The translations under genes and the position numbers were made by a program. Shown here in pieces: positions 16,019 through 24,393 of a stretch of 64,000 nt of DNA (within the stretch, counting starts at the first letter, position 1; each line of letters opens with the position of its first letter). Origin of the DNA: Rhodovibrionaceae bacterium (lineage in GTDB: Bacteria > Pseudomonadota > Alphaproteobacteria > Kiloniellales > DSM-21159); NCBI GenBank assembly GCA_028279885.1, contig JANQMX010000050.1, positions 1 to 64,000 of the forward strand, written 5' to 3'. Below the pieces are notes generated by a model that had not been told where the DNA came from, searched no databases, and saw only the letters and a program-made list of their open reading frames with translations.

Positions 16019-17959
16019 ATGCGACTGACGGCGCTTTTGCTGGCAATGCTGCTTTTTGCAGCGCCGAGCTGGGCACGCCTGTCGCAAGAAGAGCGCATGG
16101 TCTATCGAGAGGCCTTCGCGCTTGCGCAAGACGGCCGCCTCGATGAGGCACGCCGCACGGCCGCCTATGCCACCGAGCCGCTGTTGCAGAAGACGCTGCG
16201 CTGGCTTGCCTACCAGGATACGGGCAGCGAGGCTGGTTTCGCCGAAATCTCGCAGTTCGTCCGCGCCAATCCGGACTGGCCGGCGCAAACCGCTTTGCGC
16301 CGGCGGGCCGAGGAAACCATGCCGGCGGCTCTCTCCGACGGCGATGTTATTGCCTGGTTTACGCGTTACGAGCCGGTCACGGGGGCAGGGGCGTATCGTT
16401 ACCTGCGGGCCCTGCTGGCCCGCGGAGAGACCAAACGTGCGTCCGAGGTGGCAAAGCGGGCGTGGCGGGAGGAGAACTTCAGCCGCGCCGATGAGCGACC
16501 TTTCTATGCATTGGCCAAGCGCTTCATCACGCCCGAAGACCACAAGCATCGCTGGGAGCGCCTGACCTCGGCGCGTCTCGCCGATCCGGCTATGCGACAG
16601 GCAGAGCGCATGGGACGCGGCTATACCGCATTGACGCGGGCGCGTCTGATCTTGGCGCGCCAGGGCTCTGGTGTCGACAAGGCCATTCGCCAAGTGCCTG
16701 CGTCGCTCGCCAACGATCCTGGCCTGCTCTATGAGCGCGCGCGCTGGCGTCTGCGCAAGAACCGCTTGGACTCGGCCCTGGAGATCCTGAGACCCGGCCC
16801 ACAGCAGGTCGTCAACGCCCGGCGCTGGTGGCGCCTGCAGCGCTGGGCCTCGCGCTGGTCTCTGCGCGAGGGGCGCATCACCACGGCCTACTACCTGGCC
16901 AGCGGCCATTCTCTCTCCCCCGAAGGCCGCGAGCTCGTCTCCTATGCCGAAGCTGAGTTCCTTGCCGGCTGGCTCGCCTTGCGCTTCCTCGAGGAGCCGG
17001 ACGACGCCTTGAAGCACTTCAATCGCCTTGAGAGGGCCGTCGGCTCGCCCATCAGTAAGGCGCGCGCCAGCTTCTGGATTGGCGAGGCGCAAGCCGCCAA
17101 GGGACGGCAAGATCTGGCGCAAGAGGCCTATCGCGCAGCCGCCCAGCACGCCTTTACCTTCTACGGCCAGATGGCCGCCGCGCGCCTCGGCACCCGGCCG
17201 ACACTCCCTCCGGCGGCGGAAGAAGGCATCGTCTCCGAAGGATTGCAGACCAGCGAGAGCGTTGCCGCAGTGCGGCTGCTTGCCGAGGTCGAGGGCAGAG
17301 CCTTCATTCCAACGTTTTTCGCCCGGCTGCGTGCCGATGCTGAAAGCGCCGCGGATTATCGCTTCGTTGCCGAGCTGGCAGGCGAGCTCGGCTTGCATGA
17401 CGAAGAGGTGCGCACCGCCAAGCGTGCCATGCGCGACGGTCACCTGCTGGTCGACAGCCTCTACACGCTGCCGAGCTTCGATGGCTTTATCGACACGCGC
17501 TCGCTCGAACCAGCTTTGGTCCTCGGGTTGATGCGCCAGGAGAGCACCTTCGACCCGGCCGCCGTCAGCCCTGCCGGCGCGCGGGGTATCATGCAGTTGA
17601 TGCCCGCCACGGCGAAGCAGATGGCGCGCAAGAAGGGTGTTGCCTACGAGCGTCGTCGTTTGACCGAGGATGCGACCTACAACGCTTTCCTGGGCCAACA
17701 CTACCTGGCCGACCGGATTGACGAGTTCGGCGGCTCCTATCCCTTGGCTTTGGCCGCCTACAACGCCGGCGCACATCGCGTGCGCACCTGGCTCAGACAG
17801 TTCGGCGACCCGCGCCATCCGGACGTCGGGATCATCGACTGGGTCGAGTCCATCCCTTTCAATGAAACCCGCAACTACGTACAACGGGTTCTAGAGGCCA
17901 CCGCCGTCTACCGCCTGCTTCTGGAACCGGACGCCGACCCTCTGCCGATAAGGCCCTAG
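16019..17959 (+). CDS. slt: Soluble lytic murein transglycosylase
   Basis: This 646-residue periplasmic enzyme cleaves the glycan strand of peptidoglycan with formation of 1,6-anhydro-muropeptides. It has a signal peptide (residues 1-20), a long superhelical alpha domain, and a C-terminal SLT domain with the catalytic Glu508 in 'GLMRQESTFDP'. 'SPAGARGIMQLMPATAK' and 'ALAAYNAGAHRVRTWL' follow. Length and architecture match the Slt70 family. ATG 16019 follows AAGGAAG. A small hairpin (15951-15957 with 15963-15969) lies in the gap upstream. Confidence 0.93.
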   Translation: MRLTALLLAMLLFAAPSWARLSQEERMVYREAFALAQDGRLDEARRTAAYATEPLLQKTLRWLAYQDTGSEAGFAEISQFVRANPDWPAQTALRRRAEETMPAALSDGDVIAWFTRYEPVTGAGAYRYLRALLARGETKRASEVAKRAWREENFSRADERPFYALAKRFITPEDHKHRWERLTSARLADPAMRQAERMGRGYTALTRARLILARQGSGVDKAIRQVPASLANDPGLLYERARWRLRKNRLDSALEILRPGPQQVVNARRWWRLQRWASRWSLREGRITTAYYLASGHSLSPEGRELVSYAEAEFLAGWLALRFLEEPDDALKHFNRLERAVGSPISKARASFWIGEAQAAKGRQDLAQEAYRAAAQHAFTFYGQMAAARLGTRPTLPPAAEEGIVSEGLQTSESVAAVRLLAEVEGRAFIPTFFARLRADAESAADYRFVAELAGELGLHDEEVRTAKRAMRDGHLLVDSLYTLPSFDGFIDTRSLEPALVLGLMRQESTFDPAAVSPAGARGIMQLMPATAKQMARKKGVAYERRRLTEDATYNAFLGQHYLADRIDEFGGSYPLALAAYNAGAHRVRTWLRQFGDPRHPDVGIIDWVESIPFNETRNYVQRVLEATAVYRLLLEPDADPLPIRP

Positions 17960-18026
17960 CCGCGCAAAACGCACCGCTTCGCCGGTCTGGGCTCCACAAC
18001 GCCGAGACTGGGAGGGAGTGTCCGTT

Positions 18027-18719
18027 ATGGCGTCCGCACGCTTTCAGCAGGTCAAGGCCTGCGTTTTCGATGCTTACGGCACATTGTTCGACGTGCATTC
18101 GGCGGCGGCCGGTGTCGCCGACCAACTCGGTGAGTCGGCACAAGCGCTCTCTCAGCTCTGGCGACAGAAGCAGCTTGAATACACTTGGTTGCGCAGCCTG
18201 ATGGGCGCCCACTGCGATTTCTGGCAGGTGACGGGGGAAGCGCTCGACTTCGCCATGGCGGCCCATGAGCTGCACGACCCGGCGCTGAAGCAGCGCTTGA
18301 TGGAGCTCTATCTGACGCTCGATGCCTACCCGGACGTTACGCCGACATTGAGCCGACTGAAGGAAGCCGGGATGGCGACGGCCATTCTCTCCAACGGCGA
18401 GCCCAAGATGCTCCAGGCGGCGGTCGAGTCAGCCGGCATCGGCGGCTTGTTGGACCAGGTGTTCTCGATCGAGGACGTGGGCATCTACAAGCCTGACCAC
18501 CGCACCTACCAGCTGGCCGTGGATCGTCTGGCGGTCGCCGCGCCTGCCGAGATTGCTTTTGTGTCGACCAATGCTTGGGACGCGCGCGGTGCTGCCCATT
18601 TCGGCTTCACGGTGGCTTGGATGAATCGCTTCGGGATGCAAATGGACGTTCTGCCGGGGGAGCCGGCAAAGATCATTCAGGGCTTGCCTGAGCTGACCGA
18701 AGCCTTGGGGCTCAAGTGA
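18027..18719 (+). CDS. (S)-2-haloacid dehalogenase-like HAD hydrolase (type II)
   Basis: This 230-residue HAD protein has nucleophile Asp15 in 'VFDAYGTLFDV', 'AILSNGEPKML' (motif II), Lys in 'EDVGIYKPDHRTY' (motif III) and 'FVSTNAWDARGAAHFGF' (motif IV). This pattern, including the asparagine-tryptophan-aspartate of motif IV, is that of L-2-haloacid dehalogenases, which hydrolyse 2-haloalkanoates to D-2-hydroxy acids. ATG 18027 is eight bases after GGAGGGAG. It overlaps the next gene (TGATG), so dehalogenase and dehydratase are co-translated. The true physiological substrate is uncertain because many type II homologues are annotated by similarity only. Confidence 0.85.
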   Translation: MASARFQQVKACVFDAYGTLFDVHSAAAGVADQLGESAQALSQLWRQKQLEYTWLRSLMGAHCDFWQVTGEALDFAMAAHELHDPALKQRLMELYLTLDAYPDVTPTLSRLKEAGMATAILSNGEPKMLQAAVESAGIGGLLDQVFSIEDVGIYKPDHRTYQLAVDRLAVAAPAEIAFVSTNAWDARGAAHFGFTVAWMNRFGMQMDVLPGEPAKIIQGLPELTEALGLK

Positions 18720-19735
18720 TGGCAATTGCAGTGGAACAGACGACACAGACTCTGCCGACCTACACTGACGTCGAGGCGGCGGCCGGACGCATCGCCGGCT
18801 TTGCCGTTGAGACCCCTTTGATCGAAAGCCCGGAGCTCAACGCTCGCACCGGCGGACGGGTGCTCATCAAGTCGGAAACCCTGCAACGGACGGGCTCCTT
18901 CAAGTTCCGCGGCGCCTTCAACCGGATCAGTCAGATACCGGAGAGCGATCGGGCACGAGGCGTGCTGGCCTACTCCTCGGGTAATCACGCGCAGGGCGTG
19001 GCGGCGGCCTGCGCCATTCTGGATATCCCGGCGACCATCGTCATGCCGGCTGATGCACCGCAGGCGAAGCTCGACAATACCCGCGCCTACGGCGCCAAGG
19101 TCGTTACCTACGACCGCTATCGCGACGTGCGCGAAGACATCGCGGCTGCGCTGTTGCAGGAGAGTGGGGCGACCCTCGTCCGCCCCTATGACGATCCAGG
19201 TATCATCGCCGGGCAGGGCACCTGTGGCAGGGAGCTGGCGCAGCAGGCCGCCGCGGTGGGTGCCAAGCTGGACGTTGTGCTGATTTGCTGCGGTGGGGGA
19301 GGGCTGAGCGCTGGCTGCGCACTGGCGCTCGACGCCCTGTCGCCGGACACGGCGGTCTACGCGATCGAGCCGGAAGGCTTTGACGACACCGGTCGCTCGC
19401 TCCGCTCCGGTCTTCGCGAGAGCAACGCCGGGGATGCGCGCTCGATTTGCGATGCGCTTCTGGCCAAGGCGCCAGGTGAGCTGACCTTCGCCATCAATCG
19501 CCGTCTTCTAGCCGGCGGCCTCGCAGTGTCTGACGACGATGCCCGCTTCGCTATGGCTTACGCCTTTCGGCGCTTGAAGATGGTGGTCGAGCCAGGCGGC
19601 GCCGTCTGCCTTGCCGCGCTCTTGGCTGGCAAGCTCGCGGCGCACAACCAGACCATCGCGCTGACGTTCTCCGGCGGGAACGTGGACCCGGCTCGGATGG
19701 CCGAAGCCCTCGACGCCTATCCGGACCCGCGCTAG
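18719..19735 (+). CDS. Serine/threonine dehydratase-like PLP enzyme
   Basis: This 338-residue fold type II PLP enzyme has Lys62 in 'RTGSFKFRGAFNRI', 'SSGNHAQGVA' and the glycine phosphate loop 'CCGGGGLSAG'. The size and the lack of a C-terminal regulatory domain match catabolic threonine dehydratase, serine racemase or hydroxyaspartate dehydratase, which cannot be told apart by eye. It is coupled to the HAD dehalogenase gene. Unusually, its TAG stop codon is part of the CTAG end of a palindromic element that begins at 19732, so the element may have set the present end of the protein. Confidence 0.85.
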   Translation: MAIAVEQTTQTLPTYTDVEAAAGRIAGFAVETPLIESPELNARTGGRVLIKSETLQRTGSFKFRGAFNRISQIPESDRARGVLAYSSGNHAQGVAAACAILDIPATIVMPADAPQAKLDNTRAYGAKVVTYDRYRDVREDIAAALLQESGATLVRPYDDPGIIAGQGTCGRELAQQAAAVGAKLDVVLICCGGGGLSAGCALALDALSPDTAVYAIEPEGFDDTGRSLRSGLRESNAGDARSICDALLAKAPGELTFAINRRLLAGGLAVSDDDARFAMAYAFRRLKMVVEPGGAVCLAALLAGKLAAHNQTIALTFSGGNVDPARMAEALDAYPDPR

Positions 19736-19809
19736 TGCGGCGGTTTTGAAGTTCCGATAACTCCGACTGACCCACCGTTTAGGAACTTCAAAACCAAAAG
19801 CCGCACTAG
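19732..19809. repeat. Palindromic element A (CTAGTG family)
   Basis: This is a 78-base near-perfect palindrome. Outer arms CTAGTGCGGC (19732-19741) and GCCGCACTAG (19800-19809) and inner arms GGTTTTGAAGTTCC (19742-19755) and GGAACTTCAAAACC (19782-19795) enclose a 26-base loop. An unpaired AAAA (19796-19799) interrupts the right arm. It shares CTAG ends, a GAAGTTC core and the A-bulge with element B, so both look like members of one miniature mobile or REP-like family. CTAG is a preferred IS630/mariner-type target, so an origin as a nonautonomous element is an inference. Confidence 0.7.
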
Positions 19810-19823
19810 AACCAAAGAGTTAA

Positions 19824-19898
19824 CTAGTGTCCTTTCGAATTCGAAGTTCGTTCGGCGCCTACCGCAAGCTCAAACGAACTTCGAATTCGGGACACTAG
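19824..19898. repeat. Palindromic element B (CTAGTG family, opposite orientation)
   Basis: This is a 75-base near-perfect palindrome. Outer arms CTAGTGTCC (19824-19832) and GGACACTAG (19890-19898) and inner 17-bp arms (19836-19852 and 19873-19889) enclose a 20-base loop. The unpaired TTT (19833-19835) is in the left arm, so on the minus strand it reads AAA in the right arm, exactly as in element A. The two elements are therefore in opposite orientation, 14 bases apart. They fall between convergent genes and may also act as a two-way terminator. Confidence 0.7.
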
Positions 19899-19951
19899 TA
19901 GCGCGGCCGGGCCCCCTGTCAGAGGCCCGGTGGAAAAACCAGCGCTGCCGC

Positions 19952-20494
19952 CTATTCGGCTGCGCTGGTGCGAGAAGCCTGCGGCTTGTTCTGCGCGATA
20001 TCGACCGGGGTCGGCCCGCTGATCGGTGCGCTCGGCTTGGACTCTTCGCGGCGCTTGATCTCGTCACCGGTGGTCCGCTTGCAGTGACCGTCGATGAAAG
20101 CGCCGGACTCGATCGCCAGGCTCTCGTGCAGGACGTCGCCGCGCACCTTGGCCGATTTCGTCAGGATGACCGTGGTCGCGCGGACCTCACCCTCGACCGA
20201 GCCGCAAACGCGCACGCTGTCGGCATGAATAGCACCGCGCACGTCGCCGGACTCGCCGAGGGTCAGGGTGCGGGTCTTGATGTCGCCGTTGACCTTGCCG
20301 TCGATCTGAATGTCACCATCGCTGGTGACGTTGCCGTCGATGGTCAGGTCGGCACTGATAATCGAGGGAACGCCATTGTTCTTCCGGGGATCGGAACTTG
20401 CCATCTTGGGGACCTCTGCAGGCTTGGGGGATGATTCGACAGGTTGGGGAGAAGAAGAGCTTGGGGAGGCGCCCTTCTTACTTTTGGAGAACAT
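19952..20494 (-). CDS. Bactofilin
   Basis: This 180-residue polymer-forming cytoskeletal protein has a Ser/Pro-rich N-terminus and the central bactofilin beta-helix with repeats such as 'IDGNVTSDGDIQIDGKVNGD' and 'VRGAIHADSVRVCGSVEGEV'. A disordered tail follows. Bactofilins assemble without nucleotides into membrane-associated filaments that localise cell-wall enzymes. The start at 20494 overlaps the stop of the M23 peptidase gene by 17 bases, so the two are co-expressed. That pairing (bactofilin with LytM peptidase) is a known shape-control module. Confidence 0.93.
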   Translation of the reverse strand: MFSKSKKGASPSSSSPQPVESSPKPAEVPKMASSDPRKNNGVPSIISADLTIDGNVTSDGDIQIDGKVNGDIKTRTLTLGESGDVRGAIHADSVRVCGSVEGEVRATTVILTKSAKVRGDVLHESLAIESGAFIDGHCKRTTGDEIKRREESKPSAPISGPTPVDIAQNKPQASRTSAAE

Positions 20495-22415
20495 CGATCT
20501 TCGCCTTCACATAGTGGTAGGGGTTAACGCGTCTGCCTTCGAACCAAACTTCATAGTGCAGATGGGGTCCGGTCGAGCGACCGGAGTTTCCAAGCTGGCC
20601 CACCTCGTCGCCGCGCTCGACCCTTTGGCCCCGCTTGACCGAGATGCGCCGCAAATGGGCATAGCGTGTTTTGAAGCCGAAGTCGTGCTGTATCTCCACG
20701 ATGCGGCCGTAGCCCGTCATCCATCCCGCTTTTGTCACAACGCCGGACGCGGTCGCGTCCAGCCGAGAGCGGTAGGGTCCGACAAGGTCGATGCCGTAGT
20801 GCATGGCTTTGCGACCGTTGATCGGGTCGCGGCGTTTTCCGAAGGCGCTGCTAATGCGGTAACCGTCGAGCGGCGTGCCGATCGGCATGCCTTCGAGCAG
20901 CACGCGCATGGCTTCCAGCCGCCCGAGCGAATTGTCGAGCGACACAAGGTTGCTGAGCAGCACGGCATTGTGCCCGCGCTCTTCGTCGAGCTCGTCGCTG
21001 TGCGGAACAAAGGGGCCGCCCTTGCCGTCGCCCACGCGCTCGCCCGCTTCTTCAAGCAGCTCCTCTACCGGTAGCCGCAGCCGGTCGAGGAAGGCTTCGG
21101 CCTCGATGACCGAGCCATTGGTGCGTTCGGAGAGCTGCTTGATGAGCTCGATCTGTTCCGCGCGCATCGCCTTCATCTGCGCCTTCATGGCCAGCATCTG
21201 CTCGCCGATCTTCTCTCCCTCCTCGACGATGCTGTTGCTCCGCCGGTCGGCGGCCACCAGCGCCGATTCCAAGTGATCTTCGCGCCGGCGCAGATCGGAG
21301 GCTGCGCCTTCGGCCTTGGCAAGCCTTTGCTCAAGATCCGCGATGTTGCGCTCGTACTCCAGCAACTGCGAACCGTCGTCGTTGAGCTTCGCTTCGGCGG
21401 TTTGCAGGGCTTCCTCCAAACTGCTGACGCGGTCCTTCAACTCGTCGCGCTCGCGATCCAAGACCGCGATCTGCTCTTCATGCTGGTTTGACTTCTCAAC
21501 GGCTTTGTCTTGTGCCGTGCGAGCTGCCGCGACCTTGCGCTCGCTCTCAGCCAGCTCGGAACGCGCCTTTTCCAGCGTGCTCTGCAGCCGGTCGCGTTCT
21601 TCGCGCATGCCGTGGAAATCTGCCGTGCTCGCGTCCAAGCGGGCCGTCACTTCCGTGTTGGCGGTTTCGGCTGCGGCGAGGCCGCCTTCGGCTGCATCCA
21701 GCGCTGCGGTCAGTTCTTCAACCTTGGTCGTCAGAAGATCCCGCTCGCTGACCAGCGCTTCCAGCGTTTCGTCTTTGGTGCGCAAGCGCTCGAGCAACTG
21801 CTGTTGGGCGCTGTCGGCCTCAAGCTTTGCCGCTTGGATGCGCTCCAATTTCGTCTTCATGTCTGCGATGTGATCGCGCAACAGTACGGTCTGGCCGGCC
21901 AAGCCGCGCAAGCCGTCCAGGAAGTTTGCAAACTTGCTCTCGTCGCCAGGCACGTTGGCCGGCTGATTGCCCTCTTGCCCTTGCGGGGAGTTGCCGTCGC
22001 TCTCTGGCGCATGCTGCAGCAGCGCAAGGAGCTGAGCCTGATTGGCGTCAAGCGCGCCTGTCAGCTCGACGAAGCGCACTTCGTAGTCACGAATCTCTTC
22101 CAGGAGTTCGTCATAGTCGGCCTTGGACTGGGCGATCTGCTGGTTCCGGTCGACCACGACCGTGGTGAGATGAACCGTTCCCAAGGTGCCCGACAGCAAC
22201 CAGACCGCTGCCAGCACGCCGGTCAGGGCGACGGTTTTCTGGCTGCGTGCGCTAATTCGAAGGTAGCGGACTTGGCCGTCGGTCCGCAGAATGATCTCGC
22301 GCGGCACGAAATAGCTGTCCAAACGGGACAGAGCCCGACGCAGCATATTCTTCTTGGGGGATTGGCTCGGCTCCTTGCCGTCCTCAATCCCAGGATTGTT
22401 CAGCCCTTCCGCCAT
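20478..22415 (-). CDS. M23-family peptidase with coiled coil (LytM type)
   Basis: This 645-residue protein has a cytoplasmic N-terminus, one membrane segment ('VALTGVLAAVWLLSGTLGTV') and a long coiled coil of about 350 residues rich in Glu/Lys/Leu. The C-terminal LytM domain shows metal ligands in 'MHYGIDLVGP' and 'GPHLHYEVWFEG', plus the catalytic 'YAHL' histidine, so it is expected to be an active peptidoglycan endopeptidase. ATG 22415 was preferred to TTG 22448 because GGAG lies six bases before it. It is followed directly by the overlapping bactofilin gene, which suggests that the filament places this enzyme in the cell. Confidence 0.9.
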   Translation of the reverse strand: MAEGLNNPGIEDGKEPSQSPKKNMLRRALSRLDSYFVPREIILRTDGQVRYLRISARSQKTVALTGVLAAVWLLSGTLGTVHLTTVVVDRNQQIAQSKADYDELLEEIRDYEVRFVELTGALDANQAQLLALLQHAPESDGNSPQGQEGNQPANVPGDESKFANFLDGLRGLAGQTVLLRDHIADMKTKLERIQAAKLEADSAQQQLLERLRTKDETLEALVSERDLLTTKVEELTAALDAAEGGLAAAETANTEVTARLDASTADFHGMREERDRLQSTLEKARSELAESERKVAAARTAQDKAVEKSNQHEEQIAVLDRERDELKDRVSSLEEALQTAEAKLNDDGSQLLEYERNIADLEQRLAKAEGAASDLRRREDHLESALVAADRRSNSIVEEGEKIGEQMLAMKAQMKAMRAEQIELIKQLSERTNGSVIEAEAFLDRLRLPVEELLEEAGERVGDGKGGPFVPHSDELDEERGHNAVLLSNLVSLDNSLGRLEAMRVLLEGMPIGTPLDGYRISSAFGKRRDPINGRKAMHYGIDLVGPYRSRLDATASGVVTKAGWMTGYGRIVEIQHDFGFKTRYAHLRRISVKRGQRVERGDEVGQLGNSGRSTGPHLHYEVWFEGRRVNPYHYVKAKIDVLQK

Positions 22416-22967
22416 CACCAACTCCGACCTCTTCGTACTCTTGTCCAACAGCCGTAACGCGTCGCGCTTGACGCGGCTTCGGTCTTGTTGCGGCCTTCGC
22501 GACCGACCGATCTTGTCGGAAAAGTCCGTCTACAACCCGGCTTGCACCAAGCCCATACCAGGCTGTTTTGCGACCTGGCGGTCGATGCCATCACGACCGC
22601 TCACCCGACCCGACCAACATCATACCAAATTCGGCAGCGACTCGCATTACTGCCGCATTCAACGGGGCCGACAGACTAACCGTCGACACGCTTAAACGCC
22701 ATTAAACCAGCGGATCTTGCTTGGCGCCGTAACCTATCGGTGCAGCCAATTAGGCGCAAGATTTCGTGAGGTGAGTTCAATTCTACTTTTGCGTTAGCTG
22801 CCTGTCTGATGCGGACAGTTTAGACGGGGGCTGTTAACCACAAGTAAAATCATCAGAAACTGCTTTTGTACTATCGAAGTGCCGGGCCCCCTTGCTCCGG
22901 CGTGATGGGCTTACTATGGTCCGACGCTAGGCTGACTATCCCTGAAATTCGAACTGAGGAAATGGCC
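22416..22967. other. Intergenic region between M23 peptidase gene and dapA
   Basis: These 552 bases between divergent genes hold no convincing gene. A small hairpin GGCTTG-CAC-CAAGCC lies at 22539-22553. The right half (about 22690-22900) is A/T-richer and probably carries the dapA promoter; TACTAT near 22869 is a possible -10 element. No operator stands out. Confidence 0.5.
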
Positions 22968-23855
22968 ATGTCCGGGCCCATGTTTTCCGGCTCGCTGACC
23001 GCACTGATCACACCCTTTCGCGACGGCGCCGTGGACGAAGATGGTTTTCGCCGTTTCGTGCAGTGGCAGATCGATGAGGGTACGGACGCGCTCGTCCCCT
23101 GCGGTACAACAGGCGAATCACCGACTCTGAGCCATGATGAGCACCGCCGAGTGACCGAGATCTGTATCGAGGTCGCGAAAGGCCAAAGACCGGTCATTGC
23201 CGGTTGCGGCTCGAACTCGACGGACGAGGCGATTGCCCTGACCAAGCACGCCGAGGCAGCTGGGGCCGATGCCGCTCTGGTCGTCACGCCCTATTACAAC
23301 AAGCCGACGCAAGAGGGGCTGTACGCCCACTACAAGGCGATACACGACGCCAGCAACATCCCTATCCTGATCTACAACATTCCGGGACGATCGATCGTCG
23401 ATATGTCATTGGAGACGATGACCAGCTTGGCGGAGCTCCCGAACATCGTCGGGGTTAAGGATGCGACCTATGACCTGGCCCGCCCGGCGCGTCAGCGGCG
23501 GCTCTGCGGCACGGCATTCTGTCAACTAAGTGGCGAAGACGCCACCGTGGTTCCCTTCCTTTCACAGGGTGGTCACGGTTGTATCTCGGTGACCGCGAAT
23601 GTCGCGCCGCGCATCCTTAAGGATATGCATGACGCGTGGAAAGCCTGTGACATACCGCAGGTTCAGCGCTTGAATGACCGCCTGACGGAACTGCACTCCG
23701 CCCTCTTTGCCGAGAGCAGCCCTGGACCGGTGAAGTTCGCGGCCAGCTTGCTTGGTTTGTGCGCCGATGAACTGCGCCTGCCGCTTGTCCCCATCAAGGA
23801 TACGACCCGCCAACGCGTCCGCGACGCCATGCGCGAAGCGGGCTTGTTGAACTAG
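22968..23855 (+). CDS. dapA: 4-hydroxy-tetrahydrodipicolinate synthase
   Basis: This 295-residue class I aldolase-fold enzyme condenses pyruvate and aspartate semialdehyde, the first step of lysine and diaminopimelate synthesis. 'PCGTTGESPTL' (Thr-Thr of the proton relay), Tyr136 in 'ILIYNIPGRS' and the Schiff-base Lys164 in 'IVGVKDATYDLAR' are present; Arg141 for the substrate carboxylate is also in place. ATG 22968 was chosen because TGAGGA at 22955-22960 is seven bases upstream, whereas ATG 22962 is too close. It is followed by smpB after 35 bases. A second, catabolic DapA-family gene is at 62752. Confidence 0.93.
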   Translation: MSGPMFSGSLTALITPFRDGAVDEDGFRRFVQWQIDEGTDALVPCGTTGESPTLSHDEHRRVTEICIEVAKGQRPVIAGCGSNSTDEAIALTKHAEAAGADAALVVTPYYNKPTQEGLYAHYKAIHDASNIPILIYNIPGRSIVDMSLETMTSLAELPNIVGVKDATYDLARPARQRRLCGTAFCQLSGEDATVVPFLSQGGHGCISVTANVAPRILKDMHDAWKACDIPQVQRLNDRLTELHSALFAESSPGPVKFAASLLGLCADELRLPLVPIKDTTRQRVRDAMREAGLLN

Positions 23856-23890
23856 GTTAACGAGCGCGTCGGCGCCAAAGCGATTTCTCC

Positions 23891-24355
23891 ATGCCTGCAG
23901 CAGCTCAACAGGTCGCCGTGCAAAACCGGCGTGCCCGCCACGAATACCTCATCGAGGATAGCGTCGAGGCCGGCCTGGTCTTGATGGGTTCCGAAGTGAA
24001 GTCGCTACGCGCTGGAAAGGCTTCGTTGGGTGAGGCCTATGCGGGCGAGCAGGAGGGCGAGCTCTACCTGCTGAACGCGCATATTGCCGAGTACAGCCCG
24101 GCCAACCGCTTCGGGCATAGCCCCAAGCGTGCCCGCAAGCTGCTGCTCCACAAGCGCGAAAGAGACCGCCTGCTTGGCCAGATTCGCCGGGAAGGCTACA
24201 CCTTGGTGCCGCTTTCGATCTACTTCAACGACCGGGGCATCGCCAAGCTGAAGCTCGGTTTGGCGCGCGGCAAGAAGAAGGCGGACAAGCGCGAAGCTGC
24301 AAAGCAGCGTGATTGGCAGCGGGAAAAGAGCCGTATTCTCAAGGCTCAAGGCTGA
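23891..24355 (+). CDS. smpB: SsrA-binding protein SmpB
   Basis: This 154-residue protein binds tmRNA and brings it to stalled ribosomes. 'NRRARHEYLIEDSVEAGLVL', 'GSEVKSLRAGKASL' and the basic tail 'KKKADKREAAKQRDW' are typical. The start at ATG 23891 and the length agree with the family. It follows dapA, an order seen in other alphaproteobacteria. The ssrA gene is not in the window. Confidence 0.96.
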   Translation: MPAAAQQVAVQNRRARHEYLIEDSVEAGLVLMGSEVKSLRAGKASLGEAYAGEQEGELYLLNAHIAEYSPANRFGHSPKRARKLLLHKRERDRLLGQIRREGYTLVPLSIYFNDRGIAKLKLGLARGKKKADKREAAKQRDWQREKSRILKAQG

Positions 24356-24393
24356 CAGGCGCGCAGGGCTGATCGGGTCGGCCCGGCTTTCGG

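Noticed and set aside
15863-17884. A 673-codon minus-strand frame opposite the transglycosylase gene
   Set aside because: Same reason: the plus-strand frame encodes a complete Slt protein, and the antisense product has no recognisable domain.
19836-19852. tRNA T-arm-like TTCGAAT sequence
   Set aside because: It is part of a long palindrome, and no acceptor or anticodon stems flank it. No tRNA gene was found in the window.
22692-22705. TTAA-N6-TTAA, a CtrA-like site upstream of dapA
   Set aside because: CtrA sites have seven bases between the half-sites; a single off-spacing copy is not convincing.
22962-22970. ATG 22962 as the dapA start
   Set aside because: It is only one base from the TGAGGA ribosome site; ATG 22968 has normal spacing and gives the usual protein length.
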